DNA of 6,572 nt from JABHHG01 sp964419445 (GCA_964419445.1 CAYQPE010000080.1:1-6572), one strand, 5' to 3'. Positions 1 to 6,299 are shown, counted from the stretch's first letter. The notes: generated by a model from the letters alone, not told the origin. Translations and numbers: made by a program.

Positions 1-546
1 TTTGATATAATCCCAGACTTCAACATGGGTCCAGTTAATAAGAGGATTAATTTTAATGACTTCAAAACGTGGTTCAAGCTCAACAAGCTCAGCATGTGAA
101 CGAGCCTGGGTCTGTTTCCTACGTATTCCGGTAATCCATACATCATAAGATGACAATGCTTTCTTTAATGGCATCACTTTTCTAATATTGCAACATAAGT
201 TTGGATCTCTATTCCATAATTCTTTACCGTACAATACACCTTGTTGTTTAAGACCAATTTGAGTTGAAAATCGCTTAAACTTCATATTGTAGAATGATTC
301 TAACTTTTCCTTTAACTCATAAGTTTCTTTAAATAGAATTCCTGTATCGATATAGAAAACATCCACATTGGGATTCACTTTTTTCAAAATATCCAATAAT
401 ACTACTCCAGGAGCACCAAAACCGGTACCCATAACAACATTGTTAACTCCAAAGTGATTAATTGTCCATTTTAATAATTCAACAGGATCTATGCTAATCC
501 CACTGAGCTCATACTGTTTTACTGCATTTTGATGTATTGTATTCAT
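1..546 (-). CDS. cysH: Adenylylsulfate (APS) reductase, iron-sulfur CysH type, 3' end missing
   Basis: The reading frame starts with ATG at 546 and stays open to the left edge, giving the first 182 residues; the C-terminus lies outside the window. The protein belongs to the PAPS/APS reductase family, which reduces activated sulfate to sulfite in the cytoplasm using thioredoxin. Visible landmarks are a nucleotide-binding loop near residues 39-51 (GTGFGAPGVVLLD), FYIDTG at 64-69, the Cys pair in RDPNLCCNIRKVMPL (Cys118-Cys119) and TGIRRKQTQARS at 139-150. The Cys-Cys pair followed by RKxxPL is the hallmark of enzymes carrying a 4Fe-4S cluster, which normally use APS; E. coli-type PAPS reductases lack it. 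The second Cys pair expected near the C-terminus cannot be seen. The loop has Thr41 where many relatives have Ser. The gene lies 10 bases after the preceding gene in the sulfite reductase operon. Its ribosome binding site is weak (AAGAAAG). Confidence 0.9.
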   Translation of the reverse strand, partial: MNTIHQNAVKQYELSGISIDPVELLKWTINHFGVNNVVMGTGFGAPGVVLLDILKKVNPNVDVFYIDTGILFKETYELKEKLESFYNMKFKRFSTQIGLKQQGVLYGKELWNRDPNLCCNIRKVMPLKKALSSYDVWITGIRRKQTQARSHAELVELEPRFEVIKINPLINWTHVEVWDYIK

Positions 547-556
547 TTCTACTTTC

Positions 557-1063
557 TTATTGAATATTAATTTTTAATCGTGAATTATCAAAAGGCTCTT
601 GAACCGATAAAATATGGTCATTAAAAACTCCACTAGTATATTGAAGTAACTCCATTCCCGATTCTTTATTATTGGGGAATGCGAATCTATTATTTGAGAT
701 TAACTCATATTCATCACTAAACTCAATTTTGCTCCCCAGAACATCATCGATATTTATGAGTTCAACAGCAAAATCAAGATATTCCTTAATACCTTTTATT
801 GCATCAGTTATACTCTCCCCCAATGGTGCCTTTCGAATATATTGAATACCCGGTTTATTATCTTCAAAGTCCACCACAATATGCCCCTCATGCGCAATTA
901 ACATAATTTGAGGGCCATCAGGGATATGTTTATAATCTGCAATGTCAATCATTAGATGTTGAGGTAATCGATCCTCTTGAATCCATTTATGAAAAACAGG
1001 AGTAAATGACTCTACTTCAATTTGTAACAATGAGATATGTCGTTTTAACCCAAATTTATACAT
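557..1063 (-). CDS. Conserved protein of unknown function in the sulfite reductase operon (168 aa)
   Basis: I chose the ATG at 1063 because it overlaps the sulfite reductase stop codon by one base (TAATG) and has a strong AGGAG eight bases upstream. A longer frame from 1096 would overlap the reductase and has no such site. The product is soluble, with no signal peptide or membrane segment. Its most conserved-looking part is residues 36-62, containing HLMIDIADYKHIPDGP followed by IMLIAHEGHIVVD and then GIQYIRKAP. I recall similar HLMID-ADY-H-P-GP-LI-HE proteins as uncharacterised neighbours of sulfur genes in other bacteria, but I know no assigned function. The second half (about 86-130) is more variable and helical. 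There are no Cys residues, so it is unlikely to carry an Fe-S cluster or be a small electron carrier. Overlap with the reductase implies translational coupling and a role tied to sulfite or APS reduction. Confidence 0.8.
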   Translation of the reverse strand: MYKFGLKRHISLLQIEVESFTPVFHKWIQEDRLPQHLMIDIADYKHIPDGPQIMLIAHEGHIVVDFEDNKPGIQYIRKAPLGESITDAIKGIKEYLDFAVELINIDDVLGSKIEFSDEYELISNNRFAFPNNKESGMELLQYTSGVFNDHILSVQEPFDNSRLKINIQ

Positions 1064-3309
1064 TATATTTCTCCTCTTGAAATACGTGCATAGCACGAAT
1101 GTGCTGCTTCAATAAATAATTGTGATTCTTCCACATGCTGGCGAATTTGATCTTCGTTAAACTGATGGTCTATTTCATCAAAGCGTCTAAGTAAATAACG
1201 ACCAAATTTCCCTTTTGCATATTTATCATAAAATCGTTTTGTGTCAAAAAAACGACTTTTAAACTCATCAACAATTATTTGTGGAGAATTATCCACATCA
1301 TAGTTTTCTATCCTAATTAATGCCCGTGCAGCATTGAGCATAGCTTGAAAAGACTTCTCATTGGCTTCCTCAAATGAATTTTCGTCCAATGCCAATTGTG
1401 CTTCAAAAACTTCTCGCTCAGCAGTTTGCAATTCAAATTCTTCTCGGGTGACAATTTCACCTGCACACTCACCTACACCTAAATCTCCCAATGAAAATTC
1501 ACGAGGATCACCCCAATCAGAATAATATGATTTATCTTCTTCATAAGACGGTACAGACATTTCACTCTCTATAATTAAACGCATGTACTTTTTACCTACA
1601 CGCTCCACAAAATTTTGGAAGGATTCATCTGTTGAAGTTCGTTCCTTGATAAATGTCCCTGTAATGATGGATACAACATTTGGTATTTTTTTAGATGGTA
1701 CTGCACCAATAGCCATTCCATAGGAACCACCATTATTTTTCCATTCACCACCCAATACCACTTGAAAGTGAGGAACTTTAAATCCTTTAATATTTCGAGA
1801 ATTCCCGTAAAAACCAATATCAGCTACATGATGTTGTCCACAAGAATTGAAACATCCACTTACTTTAATTCGAAGCCCTTTAATGGCCTCATCCATTTCT
1901 AAACTCTTAACTGCCAACTGAGTCCTCAGCTCTCCAGCCAACCCTCGTGATGATGCAATACCCAGTTTACAGGTATCAGTACCAGGACATGAGGTTACAT
2001 CAACAATAGTACCTGCATCAGGAATGGCTAAATCAATTTCTTTCAACGCTTTATGTAGTTGAGGTAAATCAGCATTGCTTACCCACCGTAATACAATATT
2101 TTGCTCAACTGTGAGTCGCATCGCATCACCTACATACTTATCAGCAATGGCCGCTAATTTTCGTCCTTGATGTGTAGAAAAATCCCCCAGAGGAAGTGCA
2201 ATAGTTACCACCGAATAACCTTGTTGACGTTGAGGATAAACATTGGTACTTATCCAATGATCAAAATCAGGTTCATCACTACTTGTGTTTATATCGCTAG
2301 GGTCTTTTATAGCTTTTTCACCATAAATAGGGCTTTCATCTAAATAGCTTGTCCATCTATCATCATGAGGTAGAATTTTACGTTCTTCCAATACTAATCT
2401 CTTGAACTCATCTATTCCCAATTTTGCAATTAAAAATTTAACTCTTGCACGGGCACGATTTTTCTTTTCACCTAAACGTGCAAAGACTCTGCCCATAGCT
2501 TGAGATAATGGCAGAAGTTCTTCTTCAGGAACAAACTCATCAAATATTTTTGCAGGATGTGGTACTGCCCCCAAGCCACCGCCAACAAATAATTTAAATC
2601 CTCGTTTTAACTCACCATCAATAGTTTTGGTTACGGCCAATGCACCTAAATCATGCATATTAACTAATCCACAGGCATGATTATAGCATCCAGAAAATGC
2701 AATTTTAAATTTTCGACCAAAATCTTGGCAATCAGGGTGCCCCAGTAGGAAATTAGTTAAAGCTGCAGAATAGGGAGTTACATCAAAAGCCTCATCATGA
2801 CAAACACCGGATAATGGACATGCCGTAACATTACGTACTACATTACCACATGCCTCTTGCGTGGTTATTCCCACTGATGCTAAACGACGCATTACACTGG
2901 GCATATCATCAATATGAACATAGTGATATTGTATATCTTGCCGTGTGGTAACATGGAGAACACCATCTGCATATTCTTCTGCCAAATCACACATCATCAC
3001 CATTTGTTCAACCGTTACGGCACCAAATGGATTTTTTATTCGAAGCATCCCCGGAGCATCCCATACGGTATCAGGACCCTTCATTAATTCACCTGATGGA
3101 AAGTTTAATTCACGGACTCTATGTCCATCATCACGTTGACCATTATCATAACGCTGACCATAAATTCCACGTCTTAATCGTGTTTCTGCAAAAATTCGAG
3201 GGTCTATTTCCCCTCGACGCATAAGTTCCATTTGTGATTCGAACTCACTAATTTGCTGTTCTAACTGTGGCGATATTTTTTCCACCAATTTATTTTTCCA
3301 TTCGTCCAT
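1063..3309 (-). CDS. cysI: Nitrite/sulfite reductase (sirohaem, 4Fe-4S) with helical C-terminal extension
   Basis: The product reduces sulfite to sulfide (or nitrite to ammonia) by six electrons at a coupled sirohaem/4Fe-4S centre in the cytoplasm. The cluster ligands are Cys441, Cys447, Cys486 and Cys490 (TSCPGTDTC and GCFNSC), with the same internal spacing as E. coli CysI. Anion and sirohaem-binding residues are also present: Arg123 (TTRQ), Arg159 (VRNV), Lys200 and Lys202 (RKFK). The two-fold ferredoxin-like/reductase repeat spans about residues 65-585. At 748 residues it is far longer than the roughly 570 of E. coli CysI. The excess is a charged helical region from about 615 to the end that resembles a HEPN domain. 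No flavoprotein cysJ lies in the window, so ferredoxin may be the donor. Substrate preference cannot be settled by sequence, but the neighbouring cysH and cysteine attenuators favour sulfite. AGGGAG at 3315-3320 supports the start. Confidence 0.92.
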   Translation of the reverse strand: MDEWKNKLVEKISPQLEQQISEFESQMELMRRGEIDPRIFAETRLRRGIYGQRYDNGQRDDGHRVRELNFPSGELMKGPDTVWDAPGMLRIKNPFGAVTVEQMVMMCDLAEEYADGVLHVTTRQDIQYHYVHIDDMPSVMRRLASVGITTQEACGNVVRNVTACPLSGVCHDEAFDVTPYSAALTNFLLGHPDCQDFGRKFKIAFSGCYNHACGLVNMHDLGALAVTKTIDGELKRGFKLFVGGGLGAVPHPAKIFDEFVPEEELLPLSQAMGRVFARLGEKKNRARARVKFLIAKLGIDEFKRLVLEERKILPHDDRWTSYLDESPIYGEKAIKDPSDINTSSDEPDFDHWISTNVYPQRQQGYSVVTIALPLGDFSTHQGRKLAAIADKYVGDAMRLTVEQNIVLRWVSNADLPQLHKALKEIDLAIPDAGTIVDVTSCPGTDTCKLGIASSRGLAGELRTQLAVKSLEMDEAIKGLRIKVSGCFNSCGQHHVADIGFYGNSRNIKGFKVPHFQVVLGGEWKNNGGSYGMAIGAVPSKKIPNVVSIITGTFIKERTSTDESFQNFVERVGKKYMRLIIESEMSVPSYEEDKSYYSDWGDPREFSLGDLGVGECAGEIVTREEFELQTAEREVFEAQLALDENSFEEANEKSFQAMLNAARALIRIENYDVDNSPQIIVDEFKSRFFDTKRFYDKYAKGKFGRYLLRRFDEIDHQFNEDQIRQHVEESQLFIEAAHSCYARISRGEI

Positions 3310-3314
3310 TTATT

Positions 3315-3320
3315 CTCCCT
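3315..3320 (-). promoter_or_regulatory. Ribosome binding site of sulfite reductase
   Basis: AGGGAG lies five bases before the ATG at 3309. It sits directly after the T-run of the upstream terminator, so the gene has almost no leader beyond the attenuator and is expressed only if transcription reads through. Confidence 0.75.
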
Positions 3321-3355
3321 AAAAGAAAACCCCCTTTCCATCTGGATAAGGGGGC
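3321..3355 (-). terminator. Intrinsic terminator of attenuator 2
   Basis: On the minus strand a GC-rich hairpin pairs CCCCCTT (3348-3354) with AAGGGGG (3330-3336), with a further TCC/GGA pairing inside, and is followed directly by TTTTCTTTT (3321-3329). It stands between the second Cys-rich leader peptide and the sulfite reductase start codon, with no other gene for it to end. This position is typical of a leader attenuator. Confidence 0.88.
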
Positions 3356-3385
3356 TAATTTTGTGTACTATTCCCTTAAACCAGA
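3341..3385 (-). promoter_or_regulatory. Candidate antiterminator of attenuator 2
   Basis: In the minus-strand transcript UCUGG (3381-3385) can pair with CCAGA (3341-3345), and UAAGGG (3373-3378) with CCCUUA (3347-3352). This gives 11 pairs broken by a small internal loop. The first strand covers the last two codons and stop codon of leader peptide 2; the second strand is the 5' arm and loop of the terminator. The two structures are mutually exclusive. A ribosome reaching the stop codon would mask the first strand and let the terminator form. A ribosome stalled at the Cys codons would leave it free. The pairing is read by eye and no folding energy was computed. Confidence 0.65.
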
Positions 3386-3438
3386 GGAGGTCCTTCCCCG
3401 ATACAACAGCAACAACAATTTAAATTTAATTTCTTCAT
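3376..3438 (-). CDS. Cys-rich leader peptide 2 (20 aa), cysteine attenuator
   Basis: This short frame, ATG at 3438 to TAA, encodes MKKLNLNCCCCCIGEGPPLV, with five consecutive Cys codons (TGT TGT TGC TGT TGT) at residues 8-12. AAGGA four bases before the ATG is a good ribosome binding site. The frame lies between two intrinsic terminators and ends about 20 bases before the second, directly upstream of sulfite reductase. This is the layout of a classical amino-acid attenuator such as trp or his, with Cys as the sensed residue. The peptide itself probably has no function; ribosome stalling at the Cys run when Cys-tRNA is scarce would be the signal. A Cys-rich metal-binding peptide is a less likely alternative. 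Confidence 0.85.
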   Translation of the reverse strand: MKKLNLNCCCCCIGEGPPLV

Positions 3439-3452
3439 TTATTCCTTAAAAC

Positions 3453-3485
3453 AAAAAACCCTTCTCGCCAGTGAGAAGGGTTTTC
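3453..3485 (-). terminator. Intrinsic terminator of attenuator 1
   Basis: An eight-pair stem, CCCTTCTC with GAGAAGGG (3459-3466 with 3473-3480), has a six-base loop and is extended by A/T pairs on both sides. On the minus strand it is followed by TTTTTT. It lies between the two Cys-rich leader peptides and ends no other gene, so it is best read as the regulated terminator of the first leader. The A-run and T-run on opposite sides would also let it work on the plus strand. Confidence 0.9.
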
Positions 3486-3518
3486 AAAATTTTATATAGT
3501 AGAAAACTTACACCGGCA
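3466..3518 (-). promoter_or_regulatory. Candidate antiterminator of attenuator 1
   Basis: In the minus-strand transcript UGCCGGUG (3511-3518, the last codons of leader 1) can pair with CACUGGCG (3466-3473, terminator loop and its closing pair), with two G-U pairs. Nested inside, UUUUC (3502-3506) can pair with GAAAA (3481-3485), and AAG with CUU between them. Together these would consume the 5' arm and loop of the terminator. The first strand overlaps the leader stop codon, so a ribosome finishing the leader would cover it, while one stalled at the Cys codons more than eight codons upstream would not. This is a manual reading without energy calculation. Confidence 0.6.
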
Positions 3519-3594
3519 TGGGCAAACGCATCATACAACAACATGTACAACAATTGCTTTTTCCTGCCAGTATATATGTTTTCTTCATTTTCAT
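3508..3594 (-). CDS. Cys-rich leader peptide 1 (28 aa), cysteine attenuator
   Basis: The frame runs from ATG at 3594 (or the ATG at 3588, giving 26 residues) to TAA. It encodes a peptide with the run SNCCTCCCMM: Cys at residues 15, 16, 18, 19 and 20, all TGT. The tail is RLPMPV. An intrinsic terminator follows about 20 bases after the stop. No strong ribosome binding site is visible; AAG just upstream is weak, and translation may begin on a very short leader. It shares the start ATGAAGAAA and the stretch AATTGTTGT...TGTTGTAT with leader peptide 2, which suggests that the two attenuators arose by duplication. Its likely role is to measure Cys-tRNA supply, not to make a functional peptide. Confidence 0.8.
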   Translation of the reverse strand: MKMKKTYILAGKSNCCTCCCMMRLPMPV

Positions 3595-3600
3595 CTTGTA

Positions 3601-3632
3601 CAAACTTATAACCGGATTATAAATCAAACAAA
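3601..3632 (-). promoter_or_regulatory. Candidate promoter of the cysteine-controlled operon
   Basis: Two overlapping readings exist on the minus strand. TATAAT at 3616-3621 is a perfect -10 hexamer but lacks a clear -35 at 17 bases. Alternatively TTTG (3629-3632), 20 bases, then TAAGTTTG (3601-3608) fits the Bacteroidota pattern TTTG-N19-21-TAnnTTTG, and would start transcription at or just before leader peptide 1. Either would drive leader 1, leader 2, sulfite reductase, the 168-residue protein and cysH. The intergenic stretch 3633-3673 is very AT-rich and shows nothing else. Confidence 0.4.
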
Positions 3633-3673
3633 TAAAAATTTATAAATCAATTTATTAATTTGATATACATCAC

Positions 3674-5179
3674 TTAATTATCAATGATAACATTTACAAT
3701 TCCAATTATATCTAAAACATTGATAACATCATCTCCATTAATATCTGCAGCAATGGATTGTGCAAACGTGGGTTCATTATTCCCCAAAATAAAATTAACA
3801 ATATTTACAATATCTAAAATGTTTATAATACCATCACCATTAACATCTCCCAGGATAACATTATTTGTACCCATATATAAATCTTCATGCACCGTATCAT
3901 GAGGTGAAAATACAATGCTCACATCATCAACATATATTTCATCAACATAAACATTAAAGTGATGTTCTCCATGGGGAAATCCAATATTAAACCGCCCTAA
4001 CTCATCCGTATTAAAAGATTTATTATTTAGCGTTGAAATTAATTCTACATTTGCCAATTCATTACCATCAATGTCAAAAAGTTGACCAGTACGCCAACCT
4101 GCAAATGTAGGTTCATAATCTAAAATGAATAACCCATTCTGCATATCGCTGGCATAAATGTACCCATTTTCAGTATAAGGATAGGCACCCCAACAGCCAT
4201 AATACCCTCCAGCATCATTATCTGGATATGTATCATATGCGGCAACCTCCACAGGATTTTCAGGGTCAAAAATATCCACAATTTTCACGCCTGTAGTATA
4301 ATGTGAAATAATTAGTTGATCATTTTGTACATGTACATTATGTGCAAGTTGATTTTCTCCCAAGTAGGTACCCACTAAATTGATATTATCAAAATTTTGT
4401 ACATCCCACACTTTTATGGTCATATATTCCGTTTCTTCGGTAGTAATGAGGTGCGTTCCCGCATCATTGAGCCATGCATTATGGGCATATCCAATGACAG
4501 GAATGGTTGCTAATCGATGTGGATTTGTTAAATCTGAAATGTCATAAATCCCATATTGGTAACTCCACCCTTCGGATACATAGGCAAAATTTCCACGGGT
4601 AAATATATCATGGCAATCAATTCCATCATTGCCATAAAACACGCCAGCCTCTACTGGCTCTGCTGGATTTGATAAATCTGCAATATTTATATTTTGGGGA
4701 TAACCATCCTCAATGAAGGCATATCCTGTTTCAGTATCAATCCACAGATTATGAGATTGATCAAGTTCAGTATATGTATCTAATTGAACGGGGCTTCCAT
4801 TGGGCAATGGAGATAAATCTACCACTTGCATCCCCTCATCATTACCTGTCATCTCGTTGACAATGTATAAATAGTCACCAAAAGTTTTATAATCACGATG
4901 GTAATAATAATCTCCACCAGATGGCCCCAAAATATCGCTAATGAGTTGTGGATGTTCAGGATCAGAACTTACATCATAAATATATGTACCATATCGATAT
5001 CCTACAATGGCATACTCAATTCCCGTTTCATCAGTGTACCCCCACACATCTGATACACCAAAATTACTGGCGCTATTTTCTTCCTCCACATGTACAATTT
5101 GAACTAACTCTAGATTATAGTTTATTGCAGAGAACAATAATGTATGATTTATAATTGCCATTAAATATAATTTTTTCAT
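3674..5179 (-). CDS. Secreted choice-of-anchor-B type beta-propeller protein with dockerin-like C-terminus
   Basis: The 501-residue product begins with a short hydrophobic signal-like segment (residues 1-19). Residues about 24-356 hold repeated blades with the pattern YDVSDP-NP-L and YIYDISDLTNPH, plus QSHNLWID, YAHNAWLN and LAHNVHV. These are typical of the LVIVD/choice-of-anchor-B propeller family, which is thought to lie outside the cell. Residues about 359-437 look like a carboxypeptidase-regulatory (beta-sandwich) domain (GQLFDIDGNELANVELIST). The C-terminus (about 442-501) has two calcium-binding dockerin-type repeats, DVNGDGIINILD (445-456) and DINGDDVINVLD (479-490). Such tails are common in FCB-group secreted proteins without cellulosomes, where they probably act in sorting or anchoring. 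The ligand is unknown. The gene starts 45 bases after the transporter gene, without an obvious ribosome binding site or terminator between them, so it may be read from the same transcript. No direct link to sulfur is visible. Confidence 0.85.
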   Translation of the reverse strand: MKKLYLMAIINHTLLFSAINYNLELVQIVHVEEENSASNFGVSDVWGYTDETGIEYAIVGYRYGTYIYDVSSDPEHPQLISDILGPSGGDYYYHRDYKTFGDYLYIVNEMTGNDEGMQVVDLSPLPNGSPVQLDTYTELDQSHNLWIDTETGYAFIEDGYPQNINIADLSNPAEPVEAGVFYGNDGIDCHDIFTRGNFAYVSEGWSYQYGIYDISDLTNPHRLATIPVIGYAHNAWLNDAGTHLITTEETEYMTIKVWDVQNFDNINLVGTYLGENQLAHNVHVQNDQLIISHYTTGVKIVDIFDPENPVEVAAYDTYPDNDAGGYYGCWGAYPYTENGYIYASDMQNGLFILDYEPTFAGWRTGQLFDIDGNELANVELISTLNNKSFNTDELGRFNIGFPHGEHHFNVYVDEIYVDDVSIVFSPHDTVHEDLYMGTNNVILGDVNGDGIINILDIVNIVNFILGNNEPTFAQSIAADINGDDVINVLDIIGIVNVIIDN

Positions 5180-5224
5180 GTTTGAATTTACACTTTTTTA
5201 TCAGCTGTAGAATGTGATTTTTTG

Positions 5225-5986
5225 TTACAGCATTACCATAATTTCAGCAATAATAAGTCGAATTGCAATGAGTGTTAATGATACCCTAAATAGCTTTTTA
5301 AATATGGGTTCAGGAATAAAACTTAACAATTTCTTTCCAAAATTGGTACCAAGGAAAACTGCAATAACTAATGGCAATAAAACATGGGAGTGCTGGATAT
5401 AATTAAATTGAAAAAATATTATGAATAATGGGATTTTCCCCATGTGGGATATCATTTGACATGCCGCTTTATTGGCAATAATATTCTCTTTTGTGAGATG
5501 TGCACCTAAAAAGAATGGTGCAATAAGCGGACCTGTTGCACCCACAAATACTGAACTTACTCCACTGAGCATTCCTACCCTTACAAATGTTTTTGTAGCT
5601 TTACCTTTTTTAGGCCCTTTTAAAAATAAAAACCACAGTATAAATAAACCAATTAAGGGTTTGAGAAAATCAAACTCTATCTCATTGGCAGTGGATACAT
5701 GAAAAAATGAAATGAGTAAATAGATAATGATTGCTGAGGAAAGCAGTCCTATAATTGCCCCCATACCAAATTCTTTTAGCAAGTCTATTTTTAAATGTTC
5801 TCGGAATACATAGGTCCGAGTAGTGTTGCTCACCAGTTGAATCATTCCATGGAGTGCTATGACCATATACCCCTCGGGAATTATTATGGCCATAATCCCC
5901 AATAAAATTATGCCTCCCCCCATTCCCAATACTGCTGAAATAGATGCAGTAACGAACGCCGCAATTATTAGAATGATATTTTCCAT
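5225..5986 (-). CDS. TauE/SafE-family sulfite/organosulfur membrane transporter
   Basis: The 253-residue protein is strongly hydrophobic with about eight membrane segments (near 3-24, 27-48, 73-95, 108-123, 135-160, 177-194, 201-216 and 231-250). It has the two-fold layout of the TauE/SafE (DUF81) family: GMGGGIILLG at 21-30 in the first half and its counterpart VGATGPLIAPFFLG at 148-161 in the second. Length is normal. Family members move sulfite, sulfoacetate and other sulfur or organic anions across the inner membrane; the direction and substrate here are unknown. It lies 41 bases downstream of a 51-residue gene and behind two SAM-type riboswitches. Repression when SAM is plentiful would suit uptake of a sulfur source better than export of toxic sulfite. 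No ribosome binding site is seen before the ATG. Confidence 0.87.
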   Translation of the reverse strand: MENIILIIAAFVTASISAVLGMGGGIILLGIMAIIIPEGYMVIALHGMIQLVSNTTRTYVFREHLKIDLLKEFGMGAIIGLLSSAIIIYLLISFFHVSTANEIEFDFLKPLIGLFILWFLFLKGPKKGKATKTFVRVGMLSGVSSVFVGATGPLIAPFFLGAHLTKENIIANKAACQMISHMGKIPLFIIFFQFNYIQHSHVLLPLVIAVFLGTNFGKKLLSFIPEPIFKKLFRVSLTLIAIRLIIAEIMVML

Positions 5987-6027
5987 AGGGAAAATTAAAA
6001 AGACTTAAACCTTATTTGTCAACTTAA

Positions 6028-6183
6028 CTATTGCATTTTCTCATCTTCAATTTGAATATCATATTCATCAATCAATTGATTAATTTCTTTAACCATCAAT
6101 TTAATATTTTCAATATTCTTATAGATGTGAACTTTTTTCTTATACCAATTAAAACGTTCTCTAGCAGACTCATTCATTTTCAT
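6028..6183 (-). CDS. Small helical protein of unknown function (51 aa)
   Basis: I chose the ATG at 6183 because GGAG lies five bases upstream; a frame from 6216 has no ribosome binding site and would translate across the putative control region. The product starts MKMNESARERFNWYKKK, has no membrane segment, and reads as one or two amphipathic charged helices (residues about 5-47, with INQLIDEYDIQIEDE near the end). I do not recognise a family. It is the first gene after the two SAM-type aptamers and is followed 41 bases later by the TauE/SafE transporter. It could be a small partner of that transporter, or a translated leader that couples to it. Its length leaves some doubt that it is a real protein. 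Confidence 0.6.
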   Translation of the reverse strand: MKMNESARERFNWYKKKVHIYKNIENIKLMVKEINQLIDEYDIQIEDEKMQ

Positions 6184-6188
6184 AATTT

Positions 6189-6202
6189 CTCCATTGGGGG
6201 AG
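6189..6202 (-). promoter_or_regulatory. Hairpin that can mask a ribosome binding site
   Basis: In the transcript CUCC (6199-6202) can pair with GGAG (6189-6192), the ribosome binding site of the 51-residue gene, across the loop CCCAAU. The stem is only four pairs. An overlapping CAUU/AAUG pairing is an alternative. It lies downstream of the second SAM-type aptamer and could be its expression platform. Confidence 0.35.
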
Positions 6203-6227
6203 TAATGAGAGGACATAAGGATATGTT

Positions 6228-6279
6228 AAGGTATTTAGCACATCTTTTACGTGGTTGCAAGCCTCTCAAATCTCCACGG
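6228..6279 (-). promoter_or_regulatory. SAM-II-like riboswitch aptamer (second of two)
   Basis: The minus-strand transcript has P1 CGUGG (6274-6278) pairing with CCACG (6250-6254). The loop begins A-GAUUU and ends GCUUGCAA, and the tail is UAAAAGAUGUGCUAAAUACCUU. This follows the SAM-II order: P1, GAUUU, UUGCA, P1', then A-rich GCUAAA. A pseudoknot GAGG:CCUU between loop and tail is possible. SAM-II binds S-adenosylmethionine and usually shuts off sulfur or methionine genes when SAM is high. It lies 45 bases before the 51-residue gene, so it probably acts on translation; no terminator follows it. Confidence 0.8.
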
Positions 6280-6299
6280 TTTTCAGTTATATTCTACCG

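Noticed and set aside
1063..1096. Earlier start for the 168-residue protein at 1096
   Set aside because: It overlaps the sulfite reductase end, whereas the ATG at 1063 has AGGAG at good spacing.
3267..3449. Plus-strand frame of 60 codons over the leader region
   Set aside because: It is antisense to the second leader peptide and its terminator, with no ribosome binding site or protein-like composition.
3376..3594. Cys-rich leader peptides as metal-binding peptides or RiPP precursors
   Set aside because: No modification enzyme or metal gene is nearby. The terminator and antiterminator structures before sulfur genes fit attenuation better.
5204..5231. GCTGTA/TACAGC inverted repeat between the transporter and the dockerin gene
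   Set aside because: The loop is about 16 bases, the stem has six pairs and no T-run follows on the minus strand, so it is not a credible terminator.
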